Below are positions 24,833 through 33,715 of a stretch of 64,000 nucleotides of DNA, in pieces (position 1 is the stretch's first letter; each line of letters begins with the position of its first letter). The position numbers and the translations under genes are program-made. The stretch covers positions 186,001 to 250,000 of the forward strand of contig CP011077.1 of assembly GCA_000963575.1 (NCBI GenBank), written 5' to 3'. Source of the DNA: Klebsiella michiganensis. GTDB lineage: Bacteria > Pseudomonadota > Gammaproteobacteria > Enterobacterales > Enterobacteriaceae. The notes under the pieces were generated by a model that searched no databases, was not told where the DNA came from, and worked only from the letters and a program-made list of their open reading frames with translations.

Positions 24833-25258
24833 GGCTTTTTTTCTCCTTTTGGATGTTAATAATATGTCACACAAACGTTAATAGTAGGGGTATTGGCAGC
24901 TTTGTTTACTTTTTGGGCGGCAGATCACGCATTAAAATAATTGCGCAAAAATTGTTCAAACAGATGAATCATAAGAAATAATTACCTTTGGTACTTATTT
25001 CCAAAAACGGGTAATGAATTTTTTTCCATAACAATAAGTTATATTCATAATTCTCATCAAAATCCTGTTTATCTATGCAATGTAAGTGCATAACCCTAAA
25101 AATGAAGGGTTGCGCAGCAGGCTATCGGGATGGTACTGATACGGCGCTTTAAAAAACCCCGCTTAACACCTGATGTTTGTCATACCCCCTTTCAGTTTGT
25201 GACCTTCTCCTGAGTCAACAGCATGGGAATGGCGTTTTTTTGAGGAACTGTCGTCGTT
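24833..25258. other. Divergent regulatory region, acs / gltP
   Basis: These 426 AT-rich bases separate acs and gltP and contain no gene I can support. In E. coli this position also carries the nrfABCDEFG operon, which is missing here, so acs and gltP now share one regulatory region. I did not find a convincing full CRP site; TGTGTGACATAT at 24859-24870 (minus strand) is at best a half-site. Confidence 0.6.
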
Positions 25259-26572
25259 ATGAAAAACTTTAAAATTAGCCTGGCCTGGCAAATATTGCTG
25301 GCGCTGGTGCTGGGCATTATCCTGGGAAGTTTTCTGCATTATCAAAGTGATAGCCGTGAGTGGCTGGTCGCTAACCTGCTGTCACCGGCGGGCGATATCT
25401 TTATCCACCTGATCAAAATGATCGTCGTGCCGATTGTGATTTCTACCCTGGTGGTCGGGATCGCGGGCGTTGGCGACGCAAAGCAGCTTGGCCGCATTGG
25501 GGCTAAAACCATCATTTATTTCGAAGTGATCACGACGGTTGCCATCATTCTGGGTATTACGCTCGCGAATGTATTCCAGCCGGGCCACGGCATAGATATG
25601 TCGCAGCTTGCTACCGTGGATATTTCGAAATACCAGCACACGGCTCAGGATGTACAAAGCCATTCTCACGGCCTGATGGGCACCATTCTGTCGCTTGTAC
25701 CCACTAACATCGTTGCGTCAATGGCGAAGGGCGAGATGCTGCCGATCATCTTCTTCTCGGTGCTGTTTGGCCTGGGATTATCCTCGCTGCCCGCTACCCA
25801 CCGCGAGCCGCTGGTGACAGTCTTCCGCTCCATCTCTGAAACCATGTTCAAAGTGACGCATATGGTAATGCGTTATGCACCTGTGGGCGTTTTCGCCCTG
25901 ATTTCCGTGACCGTGGCTAACTTTGGCTTCGCCTCGCTCTGGCCGCTGCTGAAACTGGTCGTGCTGGTGTACGTGGCGATTGCCTTCTTTGCGCTGGTAG
26001 TACTGGGTGCCGTGGCGCGCCTGTGCGGGCTGAAAATCATCATTCTGATGCGGATCCTGAAGGACGAACTGATTCTGGCGTTTTCTACCGCCAGCTCTGA
26101 GAGCGTGCTGCCGCGCATCATAGAGAAGATGGAAGCCTATGGCGCCCCGGCGTCTATCACCAGCTTCGTGGTACCAACAGGCTATTCGTTTAACCTGGAT
26201 GGCTCCACGCTTTACCAGAGCATCGCGGCGATCTTTATCGCCCAGCTATACGGGATTGAGCTGTCGCTGTGGCAGGAAATCATTCTGGTGCTGACGCTGA
26301 TGGTGACCTCAAAAGGGATTGCTGGCGTGCCGGGCGTCTCCTTCGTGGTGCTGCTGGCGACGCTTGGCAGCGTCGGTATTCCACTGGAAGGGCTGGCGTT
26401 TATTGCCGGGGTTGACCGTATTCTGGATATGGCGCGTACCGCGCTGAACGTGGTCGGCAACGCGCTGGCGGTGCTGGTTATCGCCAAGTGGGAGCACAAA
26501 TTCGACCATAAAAAAGCCCAGGCCTATGAGCGTGAGCTTTTTGGGAAGTTTGACAGTAAAGCCAGTAGTTAA
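25259..26572 (+). CDS. gltP: Glutamate/aspartate:proton symporter
   Basis: This 437-residue inner-membrane protein of the DAACS (excitatory amino-acid transporter-like) family matches E. coli GltP throughout. The serine-rich re-entrant loop is STASSESVLPR, and the second hairpin and substrate-binding region are FVVPTGYSFNLDGS and VTSKGIAGVPG with DRILDMARTALNVVGN. It imports L-glutamate and L-aspartate with protons. It is monocistronic, followed by two inverted-repeat elements. Confidence 0.97.
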   Translation: MKNFKISLAWQILLALVLGIILGSFLHYQSDSREWLVANLLSPAGDIFIHLIKMIVVPIVISTLVVGIAGVGDAKQLGRIGAKTIIYFEVITTVAIILGITLANVFQPGHGIDMSQLATVDISKYQHTAQDVQSHSHGLMGTILSLVPTNIVASMAKGEMLPIIFFSVLFGLGLSSLPATHREPLVTVFRSISETMFKVTHMVMRYAPVGVFALISVTVANFGFASLWPLLKLVVLVYVAIAFFALVVLGAVARLCGLKIIILMRILKDELILAFSTASSESVLPRIIEKMEAYGAPASITSFVVPTGYSFNLDGSTLYQSIAAIFIAQLYGIELSLWQEIILVLTLMVTSKGIAGVPGVSFVVLLATLGSVGIPLEGLAFIAGVDRILDMARTALNVVGNALAVLVIAKWEHKFDHKKAQAYERELFGKFDSKASS

Positions 26573-26577
26573 GTAAA

Positions 26578-26711
26578 GCCCCTCACCCCGGCCCTCTCCC
26601 GGAGGGAGAGGGGGAGAACATGTGCTTTATCCACTTCCCCCACGGGGACGAGGGGGAAAACATGTGCTTTATCCCCTCTCCCCTATGGGGAGAGGGTTAG
26701 GGTGAGGGGAT
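26578..26711. repeat. Pair of CCCTCTCCC-type repeats between convergent gltP and fdhF
   Basis: The first copy (CCCCTCACCCCGGCCCTCTCCC, then GGGAGAGGGGG) occupies 26578-26614. A second, inverted copy (CCCCTCTCCCC-TAT-GGGGAGAGG, then GGGTGAGGGG) ends at 26709. The spacer contains ACATGTGCTTTATCC twice. The head-to-head arrangement resembles a BIME-type REP composite and probably forms the shared transcript end. Confidence 0.8.
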
Positions 26712-26714
26712 GTA

Positions 26715-28862
26715 TTACCCCCTCGCGCTTTCGCGCAGACGGGCCTTCAGCTTATTGTATTCATCAATCACATACTGCTCGGCGGCCTGCTGGTCGGCGA
26801 TCGGCTCGACGCGCACGGCGCAGTACTTGTACTCCGGCGTTTTGGTTATCGGGCTCAGGTTCTCCGCTACCAGCTCATTACAGGCGCCAATCCACCACTG
26901 ATAGGTCATGTACACCGCGCCTTTATTCGGACGCTCGCTGACCGCCGCCCGGGTGATAACCCGGCCTTTACGCGAATTCACCCAAATCAACGCCTCATCT
27001 TCAATACCCAACCGGGCGGCATCTTCGACGTGGATTTGTGCATAGCCCGGCTCATCGGCGAGCGCCGCCAGCGCGGCACAGTTCCCGGTCATTGAGCGGC
27101 AAGAGTAGTGGCCGACTTCACGCACCGTGGAAAGCACCATCGGGTACTCGTCGGTGACGCGATCGATAGGCGGTGCCCAGTCGCAGGTGAAGAACTGCCC
27201 CAGGCCGTTAGGGCGCTCGAACTTGCTCTCATACAGGTAAGAGGTGCCCTGGTCCGCGTCGGAGGTATCCCGGCAAGGCCACTGGATATAGCCCAGTTCC
27301 CCCATCTTCTCGTAGGTCGCCCCGTAGAAGTCCGGGCACAGATGACGCAGTTCGTCCCAGATTTCCTGGGTATTGCGGTAGTGCATCGGGTAGCCCATGC
27401 GGGTGGCGATTTCGCTGATAATCTGCCAGTCCGTTTTGAGATCCCACTTCGGCTCAACCGCTTTAAAGAAGCGCTGGAAGCCACGGTCGGCGGCGGTGAA
27501 GACCCCTTCATGCTCGCCCCAGGAGGTGGACGGTAAAATAACGTCGGCCTCAGCGGCGGTTTTGGTCATGAAGATGTCCTGCACAATCACCAGCTCAAGC
27601 CCGGCAAACGCCTGGCGCACGGCTGAAAGCTCGGCGTCGGTTTGCAGCGGATCTTCCCCCATAATATAGGCGGCGCGGACTTCACCGTGCTCGACCCGGT
27701 GAGGCAGTTCGCTGATGCGGTAACCGTTAGCTTCCGGCAGCGCGTCCACGCCCCAGGCGGCGGCAAATTTGCTGCGCGTCGCCGCGTCACGAACGTACTG
27801 GTTACCGGGGAACATGTCCGGCAGCGCACCCATATCGCAGGCGCCCTGCACGTTGTTCTGGCCGCGAACCGGGTTCACGCCCACGTTAGGCTTGCCGAGG
27901 TTGCCGGTCATCAGCGCCAGGCTGGTGAGTGAGCGCACGGTTTCCACGCCCTGGTAGAACTGGGTCACGCCCATGCCCCACAGGATGGTGGCCGTTTTGG
28001 CCTTAGCGTACATACGCGCGGCCGCACGGATCTCCGCGGCGCTGACGCCAGTGATTTCTTCCACGGACTCCGGCGTGTAGCCTTCAACGATCTTGCGATA
28101 CTCTTCGAAGCCCTCGGTACGAGCAGCGACGAACGCGTGGTCGTAAAGATTCTCTTCAATAATGACGTGGCCAATCGCGTTCAGCAGTGCGATGTTCGAA
28201 CCGTTCCGTAACCTTAAATGCATGTCGGCAATGCGCGCGGTTTCAATTTTGCGCGGATCGACAACGATAATCTGAGCCCCTTTCTGCTTCGCCTTAATCA
28301 CGCGATTAGCCACGATAGGGTGTGAATCTGCCGGGTTGTACCCGAACACAAAGACTAAATCAGTATCCTCAATCTCGACGATAGAGTTACTCATCGCGCC
28401 ATTACCGACCGACTGGTGCAGACCTGCAACCGATGGGCCGTGTCAGACGCGTGCGCAGCAATCGACGTTATTGGTCCCAATAACGGCGCGCGCAAATTTT
28501 TGCATTACATAGTTGGTTTCATTGCCTGTTCCGCGTGAGGAGCCGGTGGTTTGAATGGCGTTCGGGCCATATTTGGCTTTGATCTCGCTCAGGCGTGAAC
28601 TGACGTAATCCAGCGCTTCATCCCAGGAAACGGCTTCCAGCTTGCCCCCGCGCTCGCGGCGGATCATCGGGGTTTTCAGGCGCGGGGTAAGGATTTTGGT
28701 GTCAGTGATAAAATCCCAACCGTAATAACCCTTCAGGCACAGGTCGCCCTGGTTAGTTTTACCCTGTGCGCCTTCCGCCTTGACGATTTTGCCGTTATCC
28801 ACCACCAGGTTTATCTTGCAACCTGAGGCGCAATAGGGGCAAACCGTGACGATTTTTTTCAT
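26715..28862 (-). CDS. fdhF: Formate dehydrogenase H, selenocysteine-containing
   Basis: This 715-residue selenoprotein is the same length as E. coli FdhF. An in-frame TGA at 28445-28443 (residue 140, within DCCARV-U-HGPSV) splits it into two apparent open frames, but the flanking residues and a SECIS element show it is read as selenocysteine. The N-terminal CPYCASGC motif binds the [4Fe-4S] cluster, and the rest binds molybdenum bis-MGD. It oxidises formate to CO2 in the formate hydrogenlyase complex. Start at the second ATG (28862), eight bases after GGAG; 28865 is also possible. Confidence 0.97.
28404..28445 (-). promoter_or_regulatory. SECIS element of fdhF
   Basis: Right after the UGA, the mRNA reads CACGGCCCATCGGTTGCAGG then TCTGCACC, giving the stem-loop with GGTTGCAGGTCTGCACC at the tip, as in E. 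coli fdhF. SelB binds this loop to insert selenocysteine at UGA. Confidence 0.9.
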
Positions 28863-28932
28863 CATGTTGCTCCAGTCAATGCTGTCATTTGAGTGCGGCT
28901 ATCTGATTAAACCGCCTCGCTGCGCCACTAAA

Positions 28933-28948
28933 TGCATTATCTATGCCA
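28933..28948 (-). promoter_or_regulatory. Sigma-54 promoter of fdhF
   Basis: The minus strand reads TGGCATAGATAATGCA, with GG and GC separated by ten bases, which fits the -24/-12 consensus and resembles the E. coli fdhF promoter. It should require RpoN and the activator FhlA. Confidence 0.85.
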
Positions 28949-29015
28949 CATAGAGTGAGTGGGTAATGGCGTGGGTTTCAGGGGCATCTGGGGAACAGGC
29001 TGACGAGAGAAGCAG

Positions 29016-29031
29016 GATTTCGTCATAAATG
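29016..29031. promoter_or_regulatory. Candidate FhlA-binding site
   Basis: GATTTCGTCATAAATG agrees at 12 of 16 positions with the FhlA box CATTTCGTACGAAATG as I recall it. It lies about 70 bases upstream of the fdhF -24 element, a suitable distance for an enhancer site. Confidence 0.5.
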
Positions 29032-29156
29032 ACGTGTCGAACTGACGGCCATTTGTGACAGTGATAGAAAATTCCGCACGGATCTGTGTTCTTTCCGCGG
29101 CGCTCAATCAACAATCGCTCAAACTAAAAAGAACCTCCTCACCTCCGGAGAAAATA

Positions 29157-29891
29157 ATGAAACCTGCAATCCTGGTGGTGGATGACGACAAGGCCATTTG
29201 CGACGTGCTGCGCGATGTGCTCAGTGAACACGTCTTTGACGTGCTGGTGTGCCATACCGGTAATGAAGCGCTGCAGACCGTTGCGGCAGAGCGTTCTATT
29301 GCGCTTATTTTGCTGGACATGATGCTGCCGGATACCAACGGCCTGCTGGTGCTTCAGCAGGTGCAAAAACTGCGTCCCTCTTTGCCGGTGGTGATGCTGA
29401 CCGGCATGGGCAGCGAGTCCGATGTGGTGGTGGGCCTGGAAATGGGGGCGGATGATTACATCGCTAAACCGTTCAATGGCCGCGTGGTGGTGGCCCGAGT
29501 CAAAGCGGTGCTGAGGCGTAGCGGGGCGCTGGCGCTGGAAAGCAGCCCGACCAAAACCCGCGGGCTGCAGTTTAACGGCTGGTGGCTGGACACCGACCGC
29601 TGCCAGTTAATGAATGCCCGGCAGCAGCAGGTTGACCTGACTCAGGGGGAATATGGCCTGTTGCTTTCTCTGGTGCAGAACGCCAGGAAAGTGCTGTCGC
29701 GGGAAAAGTTGCTTGAGCTCACCCACAGCGAAAGCCTGGAAGTGTTTGACCGCACCATCGACGTATTAATTATGCGGCTGCGGCGCAAAATCGAGGTCAA
29801 CCCGCACCAGCCCACGCTTATTCGCACCATTCGCGGCGTGGGCTATGTCTTTGCCGCTGACATTACCCCCGGCGAGAATAATGCGGTTTAA
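29157..29891 (+). CDS. OmpR/PhoB-family response regulator
   Basis: This 244-residue response regulator has a receiver domain at 1-120 with phospho-acceptor Asp54 (LILLDMMLPD), the acidic pair at Asp9/Asp10 and the conserved YIAKPF lysine. The C-terminal winged-helix DNA-binding domain ends in LIRTIRGVGYVF. The start at 29157 follows CCGGAG; an earlier GTG-initiated frame (29055) overlaps the fdhF control region and adds residues foreign to the family. No histidine kinase is adjacent. The nearest one is the hybrid kinase at 36557, a possible partner. Confidence 0.85.
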   Translation: MKPAILVVDDDKAICDVLRDVLSEHVFDVLVCHTGNEALQTVAAERSIALILLDMMLPDTNGLLVLQQVQKLRPSLPVVMLTGMGSESDVVVGLEMGADDYIAKPFNGRVVVARVKAVLRRSGALALESSPTKTRGLQFNGWWLDTDRCQLMNARQQQVDLTQGEYGLLLSLVQNARKVLSREKLLELTHSESLEVFDRTIDVLIMRLRRKIEVNPHQPTLIRTIRGVGYVFAADITPGENNAV

Positions 29892-29894
29892 CGT

Positions 29895-30707
29895 TTATTT
29901 CCCGGTCGAAAAGTAGCGGGCCGGTGAAGTGCCAAAGGCATTTTTGAACATATGAATAAAATTGCCCGGCGAGGCATAGCCCAGAAATTCTGACACCTCC
30001 GACACCGACATTCCCTGTGCCAGCTTATCCAGCCCGTGGGTCAGCCGGGCCTGCCTACGCCATTGGGCAAAATTCAGGCCGGTTTCCGCAACAAAAAGGC
30101 GACGCAGGGTACGAGGCGAAAGCGCCCCGAATGCCGCCCACGCTTCGAAAGTCCGCTCATCGCCGGGGTTGGCCAGCAGCGCAGAGGCCACTTTTTTCAG
30201 CCGATGATCTGTCGGCATTGGCAAATGCAGCGCCTCGTGCGGCGCGCGGCAGATCTCATCGTAGATAACGGCGGCTATACGCTGCTGCTCCGGTTCAGGC
30301 TCTGCCTGCTTGTCCCATCCACAGGCGCGGCGAGCGAGAGCGTGAAGCACCTCCGAGACGGCAATCACGCAGGGCTTTTCCGGCAACCCCGAGCAGCTTT
30401 CAGGCGTAATCAGCAGCGTCCAGCCTTTTACGGCTCCGCTGATGCTGACCTTGTGGGTTACGCCCGGCGGCAGCCAGCTGGCGCGATGGGGAGGCAAAAA
30501 CCAGGCCCCGTCAGCGGTGTGAACGTGCAGTAAACCGGACTCCACGCAAAAAACCTGGCCGCGCAGATGCTGATGCCAGGCCACCTCCCGCGTGCCGAGC
30601 AGATATTCACTTTCAGGGGCGAGACTGCCTGCAAGGGCAATCAGCGCCGGGCCGCTAAGCCATTCGCTGTAATCGGGGGCAGCCGGCTGGGGGGAATTTT
30701 TTATCAT
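29895..30707 (-). CDS. AraC-family transcriptional regulator (cupin type)
   Basis: This 270-residue protein has an N-terminal cupin-like sensing domain (EVAWHQHLRGQVFCVESG, FLPPHRASWLPPGVTHKV) and a C-terminal AraC double HTH (LSPRTLRRLFVAETGLNFAQWRR, SVSEVSEFLGYASPGNFIHMFKNAFG). It resembles NimR/YdeO-type one-component regulators that control a divergent gene. The divergent FAD monooxygenase starts 100 bases away and is the likely target. It ends four bases after the response-regulator gene, convergent with it. Confidence 0.85.
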   Translation of the reverse strand: MIKNSPQPAAPDYSEWLSGPALIALAGSLAPESEYLLGTREVAWHQHLRGQVFCVESGLLHVHTADGAWFLPPHRASWLPPGVTHKVSISGAVKGWTLLITPESCSGLPEKPCVIAVSEVLHALARRACGWDKQAEPEPEQQRIAAVIYDEICRAPHEALHLPMPTDHRLKKVASALLANPGDERTFEAWAAFGALSPRTLRRLFVAETGLNFAQWRRQARLTHGLDKLAQGMSVSEVSEFLGYASPGNFIHMFKNAFGTSPARYFSTGK

Positions 30708-30806
30708 GGCCAGTTTTCACTATTTATCGTCCGTATAACGTTATCCTTGCGTTGACGAGCCGTGCAACTCTTTTGTGGAACCTAATCAGGCCACAGAGGA
30801 TGCCTC

Positions 30807-31916
30807 ATGAGTACTTCAAGCGTTGCAATTATTGGTGCGGGGTTGGGCGGGCTGGCGCTGGCTCAGGGTCTGAAAAGCCGTGGCATCAGCGCCACCGTTT
30901 ACGAGGCGGATTCGGCGTCCGACAGCCGTATTCAGGGCTACCGGATTAGAATCGACGCCCAGGGGCAGCAGGCGCTTGCCAGGGTGTTGCCCCCTGCGCT
31001 TTATCAACTCTTTCGACAAACGGCCTCGGTAGCCAGTACGGAAGGGCGTTTTCTGGATAGAGCCGGGCAACAGGCCAATGGCCGTCAGCCTGAAGGCTGG
31101 CATCGGGCCGAACAAAACCCCGATCTTGCCCCAGATTTAAGCATTCATCGCCAGACGCTGCGGGAAATCCTGATGTGCGGCCTCGAGGGATCCATCTGCT
31201 ATGGGCACGCCCTGGAGGGGTACCACCGGGAGAGTGAAGGCCGGGTAGGGCTAAGATTTACACATACGGCTGAGGCAAGCTGCCGGCTTCTGGTCGGCGC
31301 AGATGGCGTGAATTCCCGGGTCAGGGCGCAGCTTGCCCCGGACGCTGTGCCGGCGGATTCCGGCTATCTCTGCCTGTATGGGAAAAGTGCTTTAACGGCG
31401 GACAAGGCGTTGTACGAAGGCACTAACGTGCTGTTTTGCGACGGGTTCAGCGCCATTGTTGATGAAATGCGTTTTCGCCAGGATTTCACGGCGCTTGCGG
31501 CAAAGGCGGGTTGTGACGGCAGGCTCACGCAGGCCGAGGATTATCTTTACTGGGCGCTGATCGGCCCCGGTTCACGGTTAGCCGTCCCTTTTGGCAACCT
31601 GTCTCTTCCCCCGGCGCTGCAAAAGCTCATGGAAAGCACGCGGCCGGAGCATACCGCGACGCTGCCGGTCCGCTACGGCAATCCGAATATTGCCTGGCAG
31701 CCCGGAAACGTCACGCTGCTGGGCGATGCTGTCCACGCCATGAGTCCGGCTGGTGGTATCGGGGCTAATACTGCGTTGAGAGATGCCGCCGACCTGGCCA
31801 CCGCGCTTCACGGCAAGGGCCTGTCCGGTATAGCTGATTATGAACGCCTGATGCTTGCCAGAGGCAACGCGGCCGTTGCAGATTCCGCCATAGCGGCCGC
31901 GAGGCTTTCCGGCTAG
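30807..31916 (+). CDS. FAD-dependent monooxygenase (PHBH/UbiH-like)
   Basis: This 369-residue flavoprotein has an N-terminal GxGxxG (GAGLGG, residues 10-15), a second FAD motif in GADGVNSRVRAQL and a third in GDAVHAMSPAGGIGANTALRDA. These are the three hallmarks of class A aromatic hydroxylases. It would hydroxylate an aromatic or polyketide-like substrate with NAD(P)H and O2; such enzymes also inactivate antibiotics such as tetracyclines or rifamycins. It is divergent from an AraC regulator. The substrate is unknown. The stop codon overlaps the convergent lyxose isomerase end by four bases. Confidence 0.85.
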   Translation: MSTSSVAIIGAGLGGLALAQGLKSRGISATVYEADSASDSRIQGYRIRIDAQGQQALARVLPPALYQLFRQTASVASTEGRFLDRAGQQANGRQPEGWHRAEQNPDLAPDLSIHRQTLREILMCGLEGSICYGHALEGYHRESEGRVGLRFTHTAEASCRLLVGADGVNSRVRAQLAPDAVPADSGYLCLYGKSALTADKALYEGTNVLFCDGFSAIVDEMRFRQDFTALAAKAGCDGRLTQAEDYLYWALIGPGSRLAVPFGNLSLPPALQKLMESTRPEHTATLPVRYGNPNIAWQPGNVTLLGDAVHAMSPAGGIGANTALRDAADLATALHGKGLSGIADYERLMLARGNAAVADSAIAAARLSG

Positions 31917-32596
31917 ATAAACTGCCGGTACTCATGGCACAAAAGCAGAGCCGGGGCGGCATCTTCGGTAAGGGTGCTGAAGCGCTCCAGAGGCTTTAAA
32001 AAGCGATTGTCGTGGTCGTCATCGTTGACCATCGACACTTCGCCGACCAGCACGTCGCCGTAACCGGGTTCACCCCAAAAGCTGTGGTACATCTCGGGCA
32101 CCAGGCTGATGCTTTCTCCCGGCGATAAGCGCAGTTGGCTGCCTGCCGCGTGCGTCTGGCGACAGCCGTCAATCACTACTGTGATATCCGCCTCATCAGG
32201 CTGTTCGAATGGGTCAGAGTGCCACAGTTCGACAATCAAATTACCGCCGCCGCGGTTGATGATGTCCTCCTGCTTGCTCCAGTGGAAATGCATCGGCGTC
32301 ATCTGGTTATCACGTACGTGCATGACTTTCTCGGCGTAGGATTTGGCGTAGGGCGTGCCTTCCGGGGAGCCATTGCGCAGGGTAAACAGCGTGAGGCCCA
32401 TGGTCAGGAAGTCGCTGCCGCCGAAGTCGGTAATGTCCCACCCGAGCTTCAGATCGAAGACCTCCTGCCAGCTACGGGGGTTTACCTGCAGCCATTTTTG
32501 CGGCGAAAAGCTACCGAACGGCGGCAGTTGCACACCGTGGCGGGCAAAAAACTGCCGGGTTTCATTCAGGTACTGGTTAACCTCGGAGCGTTTCAT
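31913..32596 (-). CDS. D-lyxose ketol-isomerase
   Basis: This 227-residue cupin enzyme matches the D-lyxose isomerase family (as in pathogenic E. coli EcSI). The metal-binding set is His103 and His105 (MHFHWSKQED), Glu110 and His171 (EMYHSFWGE), for Mn2+. It interconverts D-lyxose and D-xylulose, and also D-mannose and D-fructose. It lies downstream of the sugar ABC transporter genes on the same strand, separated from the binding-protein gene by a repeat element. That suggests the transporter imports its substrate; the resulting xylulose would need a kinase from elsewhere. Confidence 0.88.
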   Translation of the reverse strand: MKRSEVNQYLNETRQFFARHGVQLPPFGSFSPQKWLQVNPRSWQEVFDLKLGWDITDFGGSDFLTMGLTLFTLRNGSPEGTPYAKSYAEKVMHVRDNQMTPMHFHWSKQEDIINRGGGNLIVELWHSDPFEQPDEADITVVIDGCRQTHAAGSQLRLSPGESISLVPEMYHSFWGEPGYGDVLVGEVSMVNDDDHDNRFLKPLERFSTLTEDAAPALLLCHEYRQFI

Positions 32597-32618
32597 CTGG
32601 CCTTCCTTTGATGTGGAG

Positions 32619-32733
32619 CCTCACCCTAACCCTCTCCCTGGAAGGGAGAGGGGACTGACGGCGTTCTGAATCTGAGAGGCAACTGACGATTTTTCGCCCT
32701 CTCCCCTTTGGAGAGAAGGCCGGGGTAGGGGAA
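32619..32733. repeat. CCCTCTCCC-type repeat pair
   Basis: CCTCACCCTAACCCTCTCCC-TGGAA-GGGAGAGGGGA (from 32619) and CCCTCTCCCCTTTGGAGAGAAGG...GGGTAGGGGA (to 32733) stand head to head between the binding-protein and isomerase genes. Such a hairpin pair inside an operon could lower expression of the distal isomerase. Confidence 0.75.
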
Positions 32734-32735
32734 AA

Positions 32736-33680
32736 TTACTTCACCGTCCACCCTTTGTAGCTGCCGATATTGCTCTTATCGATCATCGTCACCGGGATCA
32801 GCACCGGGCCTTTCGGCGCGGGTTTGCCCTGCAAAATGTCATAGCCAATCTCGACCGCCTTCGCCGCCATGACCTGCGGATCCTGTGCCGGCGTCGCCAC
32901 AAACAGCGAGCTGCCGCCGCGCTTCAGGGCTTCTTCACCGTCCGGGCTGCCGTCCACGCCGACAATAAAGAACTCGTTACGCTGAGCCTGTTTTGCCGCC
33001 AGATCGGCCCCGATCGCCGTCGGATCGTTGATCGCAAATACGCCGTCGATCTTCGGATTCGCCGCCAGCAGCGAGGTCATCACTTCCAGGCCACCTTCGC
33101 GGCTGCCCTTAGCATTTTGATTAGAGGAAAGGATCTTAATGTCCGGGTGTTTTTTGAACTCGGTTTCGCAGCCCTCAACGCGGTTCTGCACGGCGGAAAC
33201 CGGTGGCCCGTTGATGATCACCACATTGCCTTTGTCTTTCAGACGATCCGAAATGTACTTACAGGCCATTTGCCCGGCCTGGGTGTTATCGGAGGTGATC
33301 GTGGCATCGGCCCCGTCTGCCGCAACGTCTACCGCGACAACGACGATCCCGGCGTCTTTCGCGCGTTTTACCGCCGGGCCGATCCCTTTGGAATCTGCGG
33401 CATTAAGGATGATCATGTCCACCTTCGCGGCGATAAAGTTGTCGATCTGCGCGACCTGCTGACCAAGATCGTACCCGCTGGAGACCAGCGTCACTTTCAC
33501 GTTGTCGCCGGCGAGCTTACGGGCTTCCAGCTCGGCGCCTTTGGTGATCTGCACGAAGAACGGGTTGGCGAGATCGCCCACCGTCACGCCGATCGACTTC
33601 AACTCTTTCGCCTGGGCAAACGGCGCGCCGGCGATCATTGCACCAGCCAGTAACGCAGTAACTATGGGTTTCAAACGCAT
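32736..33680 (-). CDS. Periplasmic sugar-binding protein, RbsB/AlsB class
   Basis: This 314-residue class I periplasmic binding protein has a signal peptide cleaved after AQA (residue 24). It has the RbsB fold: IGVTVGDLANPFFVQITKG, VDMIILNAADSKGIGPAV, AINDPTAIGADLAA, VGVDGSPDGEEAL. It should bind a pentose or hexose in the periplasm for the permease and ATPase encoded just upstream. The link with D-lyxose isomerase suggests lyxose, xylulose or a related sugar. It could also present ligand to the nearby TorS-like kinase (inference). Confidence 0.88.
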   Translation of the reverse strand: MRLKPIVTALLAGAMIAGAPFAQAKELKSIGVTVGDLANPFFVQITKGAELEARKLAGDNVKVTLVSSGYDLGQQVAQIDNFIAAKVDMIILNAADSKGIGPAVKRAKDAGIVVVAVDVAADGADATITSDNTQAGQMACKYISDRLKDKGNVVIINGPPVSAVQNRVEGCETEFKKHPDIKILSSNQNAKGSREGGLEVMTSLLAANPKIDGVFAINDPTAIGADLAAKQAQRNEFFIVGVDGSPDGEEALKRGGSSLFVATPAQDPQVMAAKAVEIGYDILQGKPAPKGPVLIPVTMIDKSNIGSYKGWTVK

Positions 33681-33715
33681 GCTGTTTTCCTCACTCGTAG
33701 GGTAGGGTTTTGTTG

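Noticed and set aside
26715..28865. fdhF looks like two genes or a nonsense mutant at 28443-28445.
   Set aside because: The in-frame TGA has the exact residue context of the E. coli selenocysteine and is followed by a conserved SECIS loop, so it is one intact gene.
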